Shown one piece after another: positions 18,673-27,619 of a stretch of 64,000 nucleotides of DNA. Under the pieces are notes generated by a model. The model was not told the origin of the DNA. It searched no databases and saw only the letters and a list, made by a program, of their open reading frames with translations. Source of the stretch: Lysobacter sp. KIS68-7 (GTDB lineage Bacteria > Pseudomonadota > Gammaproteobacteria > Xanthomonadales > Xanthomonadaceae); contig NZ_CP089925.1 of assembly GCF_021284745.1 (NCBI RefSeq), forward strand, positions 2,603,001-2,667,000. Reading direction: 5' to 3'. Each line of letters starts with the position of its first letter. Position 1 is the first letter of the stretch. The position numbers and the translations under genes were made by a program.

Positions 18673-19383
18673 TCAACGCGTCGCGGCGAGCGCGGCGGTC
18701 GCGCGTGACCGGCGCGCGGCCCACCCGCAGGCCAGCACGAGCAACGCGGCCACGCCCGCTTCCACCGCCCAGACCGACCACGGCACGCCAAAAAACGCCG
18801 GCAGGGACTGCGTGCCCGCGATCCAGTCGCCATAGAGCGCGCGATCGACGAAGGGCACGGGCAACACGGGCAGCATCGGCAACAGGAACGCGCCCGCAAA
18901 GACGCGGCCGCGATGGCGCGGCGCGAGCGCGCGCCAACACACGATGCACGGCGGCAGCGACAAGGCGATGACGGTGGCGGTCGCGATCCAACGTCCGGCA
19001 TCCGGCGATACCAAATCCCACAACACACCTTCGTCGCCGCCGCCCATCGCCGCCGTGAACAGGCGGAGGAACGGTTTGTTCGCGATCACGAGCGCGAATC
19101 CCCACCAGGGATCGCGCCCATTTCGCATGGCCGCGATCACCCAGCCCATGCCGATCCACATCAGCAGGTAGCTCAAGGCGGGCCCGACCGCGGTCGTCCA
19201 GGGCCAGCGCGTCCCGCAGTCCGCGTCGTTGGCGAACAGCGACAGGCTCATGCGCCCTACCTGCCCGCAGATCAGCGCGCCGCTCGCGTGGTGCGAGAAC
19301 TCATGGGCGAAGGACGCCAGCCAGGCCAGTGCGACCAGCGCGACGAAGTGCCGCGCATCGAAGGGAAAGCGGTACGAGCCCAT
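18673..19383 (-). CDS. Integral membrane HExxH protein (site-2-protease-like)
   Basis: The protein has 236 residues. The first membrane segment carries H27-E28-F-S-H31 (FAHEFSHHASG), placed as in M50 site-2 proteases, and there are about five more hydrophobic segments. A second M50 motif (DG in the later helix, as NxxPxxxLDG) is not clear. A possible counterpart is PVPFVDRALYGD near 180. It is therefore a putative membrane zinc peptidase, not a proven one. It lies between alr and the acyltransferase gene on the same strand. Confidence 0.65.
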   Translation of the reverse strand: MGSYRFPFDARHFVALVALAWLASFAHEFSHHASGALICGQVGRMSLSLFANDADCGTRWPWTTAVGPALSYLLMWIGMGWVIAAMRNGRDPWWGFALVIANKPFLRLFTAAMGGGDEGVLWDLVSPDAGRWIATATVIALSLPPCIVCWRALAPRHRGRVFAGAFLLPMLPVLPVPFVDRALYGDWIAGTQSLPAFFGVPWSVWAVEAGVAALLVLACGWAARRSRATAALAATR

Positions 19384-19446
19384 GGCGCGTCCATCCGGTG
19401 GGAAGCGACATCGGATGCGGCGACCACGCCCGCGGTTGCGCCCGGC

Positions 19447-20538
19447 TCAGGCCTCGGTGAAGCGCACGCGCCGCGTGATCGAACAGACGAGTTCGTAACC
19501 GATGGTGCCGGCGCGGGCGGCCACGGATTCGACCGGCAGGCCTTCGCCCCACAGCACGACCGGGTCGCCGGGCTTCGCGTCGGGCTGGCCGCGCAGGTCG
19601 AGCGTCATCAGGTCCATCGACACGCGACCGATGATGTCGGTGGGCTTGCCGTTCAACAGCACCTGCGTGCCCGAGGGCGCGTGGCGTGGGTAGCCGTCGC
19701 CGTAACCGATCGCGGCCACGCCGATGGGCATGTCTTCCGGGCACGTCCATGTCGCGGAATAACCGATGCGTTCGCCCTTGCGCACGCGGTTCACTGCGAT
19801 CAGGCGCGTGCCGAGCGTCATCGCCGGGCGCAGGCCGAAGTCGCCGCCGGTCGTGCCGTCGACCACGGAGATGCCGTACAACGCACCGCCCGGGCGCACC
19901 CAGTCGGCATGCGCATCGGGCCAGCCGAGCACGGCCGCGGAATTGGCGAGCGAGCGCTGCCCCGCGAGGCCCGCGGTCGCATCGGTGAACACCTGCATCT
20001 GGGCTTTGGTCTGCGCACCGGCGCCCGGCCCGTCGGCGAATTCGTCGGAACTGGCGAAGTGATTCATCAGCACGATGTCGTCGGCCACCGAGGGCATCGC
20101 CTGCAGGCGCGCATACGCATCGCGCACGGCCTCGGGCGCGAAGCCCAGGCGGTGCATGCCGCTGTCGACCTTCAGCCAACAGCGGACGGGATCGCCCTCC
20201 GGGGCCTGTTCGAGCATCGCGAGCTGGGTCGCGTGGTGCACGACGGTGTCGACGTTGAGCCGGCGCAGCTGGGGAATGTCGTCGGCGGCGTCGAAGCCGG
20301 AGAGCAGGACGATCGGTTGCGAGAGACCGGCGGCGCGCAGGCGTTCGGCGTCACCGAGGGCGGCGACACCGAAGGCGTCGGCGCCCTGCAGCGCGCGCGC
20401 GACGCGCTCCAGGCCGTGGCCGTAGCCGTCGGCCTTGACCACCGCCATCACCCGGCTGCGCGGCGCGCGGGCGCGCACCTGCGAGAGGTTGTGGCGGAGG
20501 GCGTCGTTGTGGATGGTCGCGGAGGTGGGTCTGGCCAT
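19447..20538 (-). CDS. alr: Alanine racemase
   Basis: The protein has 363 residues. The PLP lysine is K35 in VVKADGYGHG, the opposing catalytic tyrosine is Y260 in RIGYSATW, and R130 supports the cofactor. It interconverts L- and D-alanine in the cytoplasm, supplying D-Ala for peptidoglycan. It stands downstream of dnaB on the same strand, a common gammaproteobacterial order, with one small gene between them. The first residues (MARPTSATIHNDALRHNL) fit the family start. No second racemase is seen in the window. Confidence 0.96.
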   Translation of the reverse strand: MARPTSATIHNDALRHNLSQVRARAPRSRVMAVVKADGYGHGLERVARALQGADAFGVAALGDAERLRAAGLSQPIVLLSGFDAADDIPQLRRLNVDTVVHHATQLAMLEQAPEGDPVRCWLKVDSGMHRLGFAPEAVRDAYARLQAMPSVADDIVLMNHFASSDEFADGPGAGAQTKAQMQVFTDATAGLAGQRSLANSAAVLGWPDAHADWVRPGGALYGISVVDGTTGGDFGLRPAMTLGTRLIAVNRVRKGERIGYSATWTCPEDMPIGVAAIGYGDGYPRHAPSGTQVLLNGKPTDIIGRVSMDLMTLDLRGQPDAKPGDPVVLWGEGLPVESVAARAGTIGYELVCSITRRVRFTEA

Positions 20539-20557
20539 CCGGCAATTCTACCGGCGC

Positions 20558-20746
20558 CTAGACGTCGAGCCGAACCACCTTGCACAGGTCGATGCGTTCG
20601 GCATCGACGAAGGGGTCCTGCAAGGCGAGGAGCTGGCGCGCGAGTTCGACCGCCTCGTAGCGGTCGTCGGCGAGGATGTGTTTTCGGATCGGATCCGAGA
20701 CATGGGGTGCATCGAACAGGAATTCGACCGTGTACACGTGTGCCAT
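20558..20746 (-). CDS. Small conserved-looking protein between dnaB and alr
   Basis: The protein has 62 residues (MAHVYTVEFLFDAPHVSDPI...). A perfect AGGAGG sits nine bases before its ATG, and codon use resembles its neighbours, so it is very likely translated. It is acidic and helix-rich in the second half (YEAVELARQLLALQD) with no membrane segment or known motif. It lies 47 bp after the dnaB stop and 19 bp before alr, so it is probably on the same transcript. Confidence 0.7.
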   Translation of the reverse strand: MAHVYTVEFLFDAPHVSDPIRKHILADDRYEAVELARQLLALQDPFVDAERIDLCKVVRLDV

Positions 20747-20793
20747 CGCCGGCGCCTCCTCGTGTGGAAACAGAGCCCCTGGAAAAACGTTCG

Positions 20794-22206
20794 CTACTCG
20801 AAGCTGCCCACCGAATCGTGGGCCAGGTTGTCGAAACGGGTGTACTCGCCGAAGAACTTCAGCTTGATCGAACCGGTCGGACCGTTACGCTGCTTGCCGA
20901 TGATCACTTCGGCCAGGCCTTTGTCCGGCGAGTTTTCCTTGTTGTAGTAGTCGTCGCGGTAGATGAAGACGATCACGTCCGCGTCCTGCTCGATGGCGCC
21001 GGATTCGCGCAGGTCGGCCATCACCGGGCGCTTGTCGGTACGCGTTTCCAGCGAGCGGTTGAGCTGCGAGAGCGCGATCACCGGGACGTTGAGTTCCTTC
21101 GCCAGGCCCTTGAGCGAGCGCGAGATCTCCGAGATTTCCGTCGCGCGGTTCTCGTTGTTGCCCGGCACCGCCATCAGCTGCAGGTAGTCGATGACGATCA
21201 GGCCCAGGTCGTGCTCGCGCTTCAGGCGGCGCGCCTTGGCGCGCAGGACGTCGGGCGACAGGCCCGGCGTGTCGTCGATGAAGATCTTCGCTTCGCGCAG
21301 CAGGCGGATCGCGCTGGTCACGCGGCTCCAGTCTTCGTCTTCGAGCTGGCCGGTGCGCAGGCGCGTGGCGTTGACGCGGCCGCAGGAGGAAATCAGGCGC
21401 AGCGCGAGCTGCGAGGCCGACATTTCCATCGAGAAGACGGCGACCGCCTTCTTCGTCTTCATGGCCGCGAACTCGGCCATGTTCAGCGCGAGCGTCGTCT
21501 TGCCCATCGCGGGGCGCGCGGCAAGGATCAGAAGGTCCGTGGGCTGCAGGCCCGCGGTCATTTCGTCGAATTCGGTGTAGCCCGTCGGCAGGCCGGTGAC
21601 GCTGCCGCCGTTCTCGTAGCGCTTCTGCAGCACGTCGAAGGCTTCGGACAAGGCGGTGGTGACCGAGGTGAAGTCGGTGCGGCCGCGCGCGCCGGCTTCG
21701 GCGATGGCGAAGACGTCCTGTTCGGCCTTGGCCAGCAGTTCCGCGGAGTCGCGGCCTTCGGGCTGGAAGCCGTCGTTGACGATGCCGGTGCCGACGTCGA
21801 TCAGCTGCCGCAGCACGGCCTTGTCGCGCACGATCTCGGCATAGGCCTTGATGTTCGCGGCCGAGGGCGTGGTGCTGGCCAGTTCGATCAGGTACGCGCC
21901 GCCGGCGACCTGTTCGGACAGGCCCATCGACTCGAACCATTCGCCAAGCGTCACCGCGTCGTAGGGCCGGTTGCGTTCGGCGAGTTCGCGGATCGCGCGG
22001 AAGATCAGCTGGTGGTCGCGCCGGTAGAAGTCGTTCTCGACGAGCGCGTCGGCGACTCGGTCGTAGGCATCCGGGGCGAGCATCAAGCCGCCGAGCACCG
22101 CCTGTTCGGCTTCCACCGACTGCGGCGGCACGCGCAGTTGTTCGACCTTGTGGTCGTTGCGCGTTGCAAACGCGCTATCCGAACGCATGCCCTGGCGTAC
22201 GCTCAT
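20794..22206 (-). CDS. dnaB: Replicative DNA helicase DnaB
   Basis: The protein has 470 residues. The ATG at 22206 fits the usual lead before the N-terminal collar (VPPQSVEAEQAVLGGLML, about 27-42). The RecA-type motor has Walker A at 230-237 (ARPAMGKT, K236) and the later VIDYLQLM Walker B and SQLNRSLE blocks. It is the ring helicase that unwinds the chromosome at the fork. It follows the rpsF-rpsR-rplI operon and precedes alr. A hairpin terminator separates it from rplI, so it has its own promoter in the 155-bp gap (22207-22361). Confidence 0.97.
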   Translation of the reverse strand: MSVRQGMRSDSAFATRNDHKVEQLRVPPQSVEAEQAVLGGLMLAPDAYDRVADALVENDFYRRDHQLIFRAIRELAERNRPYDAVTLGEWFESMGLSEQVAGGAYLIELASTTPSAANIKAYAEIVRDKAVLRQLIDVGTGIVNDGFQPEGRDSAELLAKAEQDVFAIAEAGARGRTDFTSVTTALSEAFDVLQKRYENGGSVTGLPTGYTEFDEMTAGLQPTDLLILAARPAMGKTTLALNMAEFAAMKTKKAVAVFSMEMSASQLALRLISSCGRVNATRLRTGQLEDEDWSRVTSAIRLLREAKIFIDDTPGLSPDVLRAKARRLKREHDLGLIVIDYLQLMAVPGNNENRATEISEISRSLKGLAKELNVPVIALSQLNRSLETRTDKRPVMADLRESGAIEQDADVIVFIYRDDYYNKENSPDKGLAEVIIGKQRNGPTGSIKLKFFGEYTRFDNLAHDSVGSFE

Positions 22207-22361
22207 CGACGATCCTGCTCCCCTGTCCTGGTCGGTGATGCTAGTCGCGCACGGGCGACGACCGTTGCAGACAACTCTGTGGATAACCGGTGCAAATCGC
22301 ACGGGTTGAGACGGAAGCGCGCGCTCTGCGCACAATCGCGCGAAACGTTCGCAAATCCGGG

Positions 22362-22393
22362 CGAAAAAAAACGGGCGCCCGGTGGGCGCCCGT
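22362..22393 (-). terminator. Rho-independent terminator after rplI
   Basis: Read on the minus strand, a 10-bp stem ACGGGCGCCC / GGGCGCCCGT with loop ACC is followed directly by eight T residues. This is a textbook terminator for the rpsF-rpsR-rplI operon and insulates dnaB from it. Confidence 0.92.
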
Positions 22394-22415
22394 TCGTGTT
22401 GCGTTGCTGCCTGGC

Positions 22416-22868
22416 TTAGGCGGCTTCGGCGACGACCACGACCTTGACGGTCGTTTCGATGTCGGCGTGCAGGTGGACCAGCACGTCGTACTCGCCGATG
22501 TTGCGGAGCGGGCCTTCGCCCATCACCACTTCCGACTTCTCGACCGGCATGCCGGCGGCGGTCAGGGCTTCGGCGATGTCGCGCGGGCCGACCGAACCGT
22601 ACAGCTTGCCTTCGGTCGACGCGTTGGCGGCGATCTGCACCGACGCGCCTTCCAGCTTGGCCTTGCGGCCTTCGGCGCCGTCCAGCGAGGCCTTGGCCTT
22701 CGCTTCGTATTCGGCGCGCTTGGCTTCGAACTCGGCGACGTTGGCGGCGGTGGCCGGCACGGCCTTGCCCTGCGGCACGAGGAAGTTGCGGCCGTAACCC
22801 GGCTTCACCTTGACCTTGTCGCCGAGGTTGCCGAGGTTGGTCACCTTCTGCAGGAGGATCAGATCCAT
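22416..22868 (-). CDS. rplI: 50S ribosomal protein L9
   Basis: The protein has 150 residues, the usual length. The N-terminal RNA-binding domain is [17 protein letters not shown] followed by the [13 protein letters not shown] loop. A connecting helix rich in Ala, Glu and Lys (about 45-75) and a C-terminal domain ([16 protein letters not shown]) follow. It binds 23S rRNA near the L1 stalk. It is the last gene of the rpsF-rpsR-rplI operon. Confidence 0.98.
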   Translation of the reverse strand: MDLILLQKVTNLGNLGDKVKVKPGYGRNFLVPQGKAVPATAANVAEFEAKRAEYEAKAKASLDGAEGRKAKLEGASVQIAANASTEGKLYGSVGPRDIAEALTAAGMPVEKSEVVMGEGPLRNIGEYDVLVHLHADIETTVKVVVVAEAA

Positions 22869-22882
22869 TTCTATTTCCTCCC

Positions 22883-23113
22883 TCAGGCGTTGTGGTTGTC
22901 GGTGTACGGGATCAGCGCGAGGAAGCGGGCGCGCTTGACGGCCGACTGCAGCTGGCGCTGGTACTTGGACTTCGTACCCGTGATGCGGCTCGGCACGATC
23001 TTGCCGGTCTCGGTCAGGTACTGGCGGAGCGTGTTGAGATCCTTGTAATCGATCTCCTTGACGCCCTCGGCCGTGAACTTGCAGAACTTGCGGCGGCGGA
23101 AGAACTTGGACAT
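22883..23113 (-). CDS. rpsR: 30S ribosomal protein S18
   Basis: The protein has 76 residues with the family core ([50 protein letters not shown]). It pairs with S6 on the platform of the small subunit. It lies 12 bp after rpsF and 14 bp before rplI, in the standard order. Confidence 0.98.
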   Translation of the reverse strand: MSKFFRRRKFCKFTAEGVKEIDYKDLNTLRQYLTETGKIVPSRITGTKSKYQRQLQSAVKRARFLALIPYTDNHNA

Positions 23114-23125
23114 GGGTGCGGTTCC

Positions 23126-23542
23126 TTAGGCGGCTTCGGCGGTGTCGTCGTCGGCGGTGCCCACGGCACCGTCGTCGTCGCGGCGGCGACGCTCGCCACG
23201 CTCGGGCTTGTCGCCCTTCTCGTCCTTGTTCTTCATGATCAGCGACTGCTCGCTGACCGCATCGTCGCGCTTCATGACGAGGTGGCGGAGCACCGCATCG
23301 TTGAAGCGGAAGGTGTCGACGAGTTCGTTGAGCACGTCCTGGGTGGCCTCGATGTTCAGGAGCACGTAGTGCGCCTTGACGAGGTTTTCGATCGGGTAGG
23401 CCAGCTGGCGGCGGCCCCAGTCTTCCAGGCGGTGGATCTTGCCGTTGCCGTTTTCGATGAGCGACTTGTAGCGCTCGATCATGGCCGGCACCTGTTCGCT
23501 CTGGTCCGGGTGGACCAGGAACACGATTTCGTAATGACGCAT
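23126..23542 (-). CDS. rpsF: 30S ribosomal protein S6
   Basis: The protein has 138 residues. The core [18 protein letters not shown], then GRRQLAYPI and [10 protein letters not shown], is typical. The tail after residue 105 is long, charged and low in complexity ([21 protein letters not shown]), as in S6 proteins that are modified by glutamate addition. It is the first gene of the operon. A good promoter lies at 23667-23695, leaving a leader of about 115 nt. Confidence 0.98.
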   Translation of the reverse strand: MRHYEIVFLVHPDQSEQVPAMIERYKSLIENGNGKIHRLEDWGRRQLAYPIENLVKAHYVLLNIEATQDVLNELVDTFRFNDAVLRHLVMKRDDAVSEQSLIMKNKDEKGDKPERGERRRRDDDGAVGTADDDTAEAA

Positions 23543-23666
23543 TGTCGTTCCTTGTGGATGTGGCCGATATGCACGGCCGGACAGCCCCCCGGGGAGTGGT
23601 GCGAGACAGCCACCCGGTGGAGCAAGGGTCCCCGCAGGCGGCCATGGCCGTTTGCGAGGGCGCGAA
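23543..23666 (-). promoter_or_regulatory. rpsF leader, possible S6:S18 autoregulatory RNA
   Basis: The leader between the promoter and the rpsF start is GC-rich and foldable. On the minus strand it holds CCACCGGGTGG and a nearby CACCACTCC, a CCG-bearing hairpin of the type that S6:S18 binds in many bacteria to repress its own operon. The identification rests on position and the CCG loop only, not on a full consensus match. Confidence 0.35.
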
Positions 23667-23695
23667 ATTATGGGGGAATCAGGGGGTTAGGGCAA
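23667..23695 (-). promoter_or_regulatory. Promoter of the rpsF operon
   Basis: On the minus strand TTGCCC (23690-23695), a 17-bp spacer, then CATAAT (23667-23672) make a good sigma-70-type promoter. It lies directly behind the divergently unrelated, co-directional FeS gene. Confidence 0.6.
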
Positions 23696-23707
23696 CCCCG
23701 CCGACGC

Positions 23708-24046
23708 TCAGGCGGCGTCGGCCCGCGTCGTGAAGCTTTCCCCGCAGCCGCATTCGGCGGTCGCGTTGGGGTTGTCGAACACGAACTGCTCGTTGAGGCC
23801 CTGCTTCAGGAAGTCGATCCGGGTGCCGTCGACGAAGGCCAGGCTCTCGGCGTCCACGTAGATGCGCACGCCGCCGGATTCGAAGACGGTGTCGCCTTCG
23901 CGGGCGTCCTTCGCCAGGTCGGCGATGTAGCCCCACCCCGAACAGCCGGTCTTCTTCACGCCGAAACGCAGGCCCAGCGCGGCCGGCGCGGCGTCGAGGA
24001 AGCCACGGACGCGTTCGAGGGCGGCGGGAGCGAGGGTGATGGCCAT
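23708..24046 (-). CDS. HesB/IscA-type iron-sulfur cluster carrier
   Basis: The protein has 112 residues. The ATG at 24046 begins the family-like [17 protein letters not shown]. Cysteine ligands appear as [10 protein letters not shown] (about residue 38) and a C-terminal CGCGESF (about 102-106). CGCGESF is nearer to IscA/SufA than to ErpA. Such A-type carriers accept and deliver [4Fe-4S] or [2Fe-2S] clusters. It is monocistronic and divergent from asnS (111 bp between starts). The three-residue ADAA tail is unremarkable. Confidence 0.92.
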   Translation of the reverse strand: MAITLAPAALERVRGFLDAAPAALGLRFGVKKTGCSGWGYIADLAKDAREGDTVFESGGVRIYVDAESLAFVDGTRIDFLKQGLNEQFVFDNPNATAECGCGESFTTRADAA

Positions 24047-24157
24047 GCGGGAAAACTCCTTCAACGTGCGTGCATTGTAATCGTGCCCGGGCGGCGGCAT
24101 CGCTCCGGTACACTTGCCGGTTCAGGAAGTGCGCCCGCACGAAAGAGGAATCAAGGC

Positions 24158-25555
24158 ATGACGGTGGTCAGCGTCGAACACGCGCTCTCGGGCAAGATGC
24201 CCGCCGGTGGCGAAGTCACGGTCCGCGGCTGGGTGCGCACCCGGCGCGATGCGGGTCCGCTCAGCTTCGTGCACGTCAGCGACGGTTCCTGCTTCGCGCC
24301 CATCCAGGTGGTCGCCACCAATGCCCTGCCCAATTTCGAGAGCGAAGCCCGCAAGCTGACCGCCGGCTGCGCCGTCGTGGCGCGCGGGACCCTGGTCGCC
24401 TCGCAGGGCAAGGGCCAGTCCTACGAGATCCAGGCCACGTCCCTGGAAGTGGTCGGCTGGGTCGAAGACCCGGAGACCTACCCCATCCAGCCCAAGGCCC
24501 ACTCGCTGGAATTCCTGCGCGAGGTCTCGCACCTGCGCCCACGCACCAACCTGTTCGGCGCGGTCACCCGCATCCGCCACTGCCTGGCGCAGGCCGTGCA
24601 CCGCTTCTTCCACGAGCAGGGCTTCTACTGGGTCAACACGCCGATCGTGACGACCTCCGACGCCGAGGGCGCGGGCCAGATGTTCCGCGTCTCCACGCTC
24701 GACATGGCCAACCTGCCCCGGGACGCCGCCGGCGCGGTCGACTTCACGCGCGACTTCTTCGGCAAGGAAACCTTCCTCACCGTTTCCGGCCAGCTCAACG
24801 TCGAAGCCTTCTGCCTGGCGCTGAGCAAGGTCTACACCTTCGGCCCGACGTTCCGCGCGGAGAACAGCAACACCACGCGGCACCTCGCCGAGTTCTGGAT
24901 GATCGAGCCGGAGATCGCCTTCGCCGACCTCGACATCGACGCGCGCCTGGCCGAGGACTTCCTCAAGTACCTGTTCCGCGCCGTGCTCACCGAGCGCGCG
25001 GACGACATGGCCTTCATCGCCGAGCGCGTGGAGAAGAGCGCGATCACGCGCCTGGAGACCTTCGTCAACGCGCCGTTCGAACGCATCGACTACAGCGAAG
25101 CGATCCGCCTGTTGCAGGCCTCCAAGGTGAAGTTCGACTTCCCGGTCGAATGGGGCCTGGACCTGCAGACCGAGCACGAGCGCTGGCTCACCGAACAGCA
25201 CGTCGGCCGCCCGGTCGTGGTGATGAACTATCCCGAGCACATCAAGGCCTTCTACATGCGCCTGAACGACGACGGCAAGACCGTCGCCGCGATGGACGTG
25301 CTGGCCCCGGGCATCGGCGAAATCATCGGTGGCTCGCAGCGCGAGGAACGCCTGGACGTGCTGGATTCGCGCATGGCGCAGTTCGGCCTGGATCCGGCGC
25401 ATTACGGTTGGTATCGCGACTTCCGCAAGTACGGCACGGTGCCGCACGCCGGCTTCGGCCTCGGCTTCGAGCGCCTGGTGGTGTACGTCTGCGGCCTGTC
25501 GAACATCCGCGACGCCATCCCCTACCCGCGCACGCCGGGCCATGCGGAGTTCTGA
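24158..25555 (+). CDS. asnS: Asparaginyl-tRNA synthetase
   Basis: The protein has 465 residues. The ATG at 24158 is preceded by AAAGAGG. An OB-fold anticodon-binding domain comes first ([13 protein letters not shown], about 20-32). The class II catalytic core follows, with motif 2 ([23 protein letters not shown]) broken here at its edges 223-245 and motif 3 ([13 protein letters not shown]). The NTTRHLAEF block is of the Asn rather than Asp type. It charges tRNA-Asn directly, so this organism need not rely on transamidation for Asn. It heads a run of co-directional small genes. Confidence 0.97.
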   Translation: MTVVSVEHALSGKMPAGGEVTVRGWVRTRRDAGPLSFVHVSDGSCFAPIQVVATNALPNFESEARKLTAGCAVVARGTLVASQGKGQSYEIQATSLEVVGWVEDPETYPIQPKAHSLEFLREVSHLRPRTNLFGAVTRIRHCLAQAVHRFFHEQGFYWVNTPIVTTSDAEGAGQMFRVSTLDMANLPRDAAGAVDFTRDFFGKETFLTVSGQLNVEAFCLALSKVYTFGPTFRAENSNTTRHLAEFWMIEPEIAFADLDIDARLAEDFLKYLFRAVLTERADDMAFIAERVEKSAITRLETFVNAPFERIDYSEAIRLLQASKVKFDFPVEWGLDLQTEHERWLTEQHVGRPVVVMNYPEHIKAFYMRLNDDGKTVAAMDVLAPGIGEIIGGSQREERLDVLDSRMAQFGLDPAHYGWYRDFRKYGTVPHAGFGLGFERLVVYVCGLSNIRDAIPYPRTPGHAEF

Positions 25556-25564
25556 CGCCGCACG

Positions 25565-25870
25565 ATGATCCTGTTCTTCGCCCTCCTCTTCGTCGCCATC
25601 GCCATCGCGGGCGCGACTGCTTTCGTCATCTTCTGGCCGCTCGCGCTGGTGCACGTGCGCGACCGCCATCCGCAGGTCGCCGAGGAACTCGGTACCGGCG
25701 CGTTCCTCAAGCCGCACGCGCTGGGTTGGCTGTTGCGCAAGGGCTATCGCGACGCGCGCGATCCGCAGCTGAGCGGGCTCGCGGGGCCGGCGCGCATTTC
25801 CTTGATCGTGATCCTGACGGGCCTCGCGCTCGCGGGCCTGCTGTGGCTTTGGGCGAAGGCCTATGGTTGA
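25565..25870 (+). CDS. Small two-TM membrane protein
   Basis: The protein has 101 residues. Membrane helices lie at about 2-24 (LFFALLFVAIAIAGATAFV) and 77-97 (ISLIVILTGLALAGLLWLW) around a basic soluble loop with GAFLKPHALGWLLRKGYRDARDP. No family is recognised. It starts nine bases after asnS and overlaps the next gene by eight bases, so it is likely cotranscribed. Confidence 0.7.
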   Translation: MILFFALLFVAIAIAGATAFVIFWPLALVHVRDRHPQVAEELGTGAFLKPHALGWLLRKGYRDARDPQLSGLAGPARISLIVILTGLALAGLLWLWAKAYG

Positions 25871-26192
25871 AGACGACGACATGTTGGAAGAAGCGGGCCG
25901 CCCGCACTGGTGGCTGGCCACGCTCGGCCGCACCATCGTCTGGGCCCGCATGCGCGTGCGCGATGCCGGCACGGCGGAAGTGTTCGACAGCGACGGCAAC
26001 ACCCTCGTGTACGACAGTCCCGACAGTGCGCGCGCCGCGTTGATGGACGCCGAGTTCATCGAGTACGAAGGCCTTGACCGCGAGGATGCGATGGACCGCG
26101 GCTTCGACCTCGATGAAGTCGTGCCGCCGCGCGCCGACAGCGACGACGCGCTGCGCATGCAGATGGTCCGGCAACTCTCGCCGAGGCACTGA
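25863..26192 (+). CDS. Small acidic hypothetical protein
   Basis: The protein has 109 residues and is strongly acidic, with WWLATLGRTIVWARMRVRD near the start and a repeated pattern of Asp-rich segments (DSDGNTLVYDSPDSARAALMDAEFIEYEG, at about 42-70). No membrane helix is seen. The ATG at 25863 overlaps the previous gene by eight bases, favouring coupled translation. Function unknown. Confidence 0.7.
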   Translation: MVEDDDMLEEAGRPHWWLATLGRTIVWARMRVRDAGTAEVFDSDGNTLVYDSPDSARAALMDAEFIEYEGLDREDAMDRGFDLDEVVPPRADSDDALRMQMVRQLSPRH

Positions 26193-26198
26193 GCCCGC

Positions 26199-26822
26199 AT
26201 GTACCTGCCGCGCCACTACGCGTCGCACGACCCACGAGCGCTCGATGCGCTGATCGCCGCCGATCCCTTCATCACGTTGATCACTGTGCGCGATGGCGCG
26301 CCGACCGTGAACCACCTCCCCGTGCTGTTCGCACGCGAGGGCGACCGCGTCGTGTTGCGTGGCCACTGGGCCAAGGTGAATCCACAAGCCACGCACGCCG
26401 GCGAAGCGCTCGCCATCGTGCATGGCCCGCACGCCTATGTGTCGCCGTCGTGGTACCCCGACAAGATTCCGCAGTCGCGCGTGCCGACGTGGAATTACGT
26501 CGTGGCGCACCTGCACGGCACGCTCGAACTCCTCGAAGACACCGAGTCGCTCGCCGCCATCGTCTCCGACCTGAGCGACCACAACGAACCGCAGGTCGGC
26601 CAGGGCTGGCGCTACGTGGACGACGATGCGCATCGCAGCCAGCTGCGCGGCATCGTCGGCTTCCGCATGGTCGTCGATCGCTTCGACGTCAAGGCGAAAC
26701 TCAGCCAGAACCATCCGATGCACAACCGCGAGGCCGTGATCGCGCGCCTCGCCGCGCAGGCGAGCGACAACGCGCGCGACGTCGCACGCCTGATGCGCGA
26801 CACCCTCGTCCAGGACGACTGA
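26199..26822 (+). CDS. PaiB-type FMN-binding regulator
   Basis: The protein has 207 residues, the usual family length. Typical blocks are MYLPRHYASHDP, TVNHLPVLF, GHWAKVNPQ, AYVSPSWYPDK, VPTWNYVVAHLHG and KLSQNHP. The fold is a split-barrel FMN-binding domain. In Bacillus, PaiB acts with PaiA on sporulation and degradative-enzyme genes, but most relatives are uncharacterised and may be enzymes. It sits two bases before an SDR gene and may belong to the same transcript. Confidence 0.88.
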   Translation: MYLPRHYASHDPRALDALIAADPFITLITVRDGAPTVNHLPVLFAREGDRVVLRGHWAKVNPQATHAGEALAIVHGPHAYVSPSWYPDKIPQSRVPTWNYVVAHLHGTLELLEDTESLAAIVSDLSDHNEPQVGQGWRYVDDDAHRSQLRGIVGFRMVVDRFDVKAKLSQNHPMHNREAVIARLAAQASDNARDVARLMRDTLVQDD

Positions 26823-26824
26823 AC

Positions 26825-27610
26825 ATGGATCTTTCCCTCAACGGCAAGCACGCGCTGGTCTGCGGCGCCTCCGAAGGCATCGGCCGCGCCGCTGCGCACG
26901 AACTCGCCTTGCTCGGCGCCGACGTCACCCTCCTCGCCCGCCGCGCCGACGCACTCGAAGCGCTCGCCAAGGAACTGCCGCGCAAAGCGGGACAGGAACA
27001 CGGCTGGCTCGCCTCCGACGTGCTCGACACCGAACGCCTGCGTTCGCAGGTGCAGGCGCTCGCCGCGGGCAAGCCCGTGTACATCCTGGTGAACAACACC
27101 GGCGGCCCGCCGGGCGGGCCTGCCAACCTCGCCAACAGCGACGCCTTCGAACGCGCGTTCCGCCAACACCTGCTCGCCAACCAGGCGCTCGTGCAGGCGG
27201 TGCTGCCCGGCATGCAGGCTGCGCACTGGGGCCGCATCGTCAACGTCATTTCCACGTCGGTGAAGGAGCCCATCGCGGGCCTGGGCGTCTCCAACACGAT
27301 CCGCGGCGCCGTGGCCAGTTGGGCGAAGACGCTCGCCGCCGAACTCGGCGGCCATGGCATCACCGTCAACAACGTGCTGCCCGGTTACACGCGCACGCAA
27401 CGTCTCGACCAGATCCTCCGTGACCGCGCACAGGCCACGGGCCAATCCGAAGACGCGATCGCCAAGGGCATGCTCGCGACGGTGCCCGCGGGGCGCTTCG
27501 CCGAAGCCTCGGAGCTCGGCGCCGTGATCGCCTTCCTCTGTTCCCCCGCGGCGGGCTACGTCAACGGCATCAACGTGCCGGTCGACGGCGGCCGCACCAA
27601 GTCGCTGTAA
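26825..27610 (+). CDS. Short-chain dehydrogenase/reductase
   Basis: The protein has 261 residues. The Rossmann signature is GASEGIGRA (about 15-23), the adenine-pocket NNTGG follows near 90, and the C-terminal block INVPVDGG is of the 3-oxoacyl-ACP-reductase type. The catalytic Ser is in VISTSV. Where SDRs normally have Tyr-x3-Lys, this protein reads GVSNTIRGAVASWAK, so the Tyr is replaced. It leads the kynurenine-type gene run (ALDH ten bases downstream) and may act on a muconate intermediate, or may be non-catalytic. Confidence 0.82.
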   Translation: MDLSLNGKHALVCGASEGIGRAAAHELALLGADVTLLARRADALEALAKELPRKAGQEHGWLASDVLDTERLRSQVQALAAGKPVYILVNNTGGPPGGPANLANSDAFERAFRQHLLANQALVQAVLPGMQAAHWGRIVNVISTSVKEPIAGLGVSNTIRGAVASWAKTLAAELGGHGITVNNVLPGYTRTQRLDQILRDRAQATGQSEDAIAKGMLATVPAGRFAEASELGAVIAFLCSPAAGYVNGINVPVDGGRTKSL

Positions 27611-27619
27611 GCTAACGCG

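Noticed and set aside
18913-22419. A frame of more than 1100 codons antisense to alr and dnaB
   Set aside because: It lies opposite two certain genes and its composition is that of a shadow frame.
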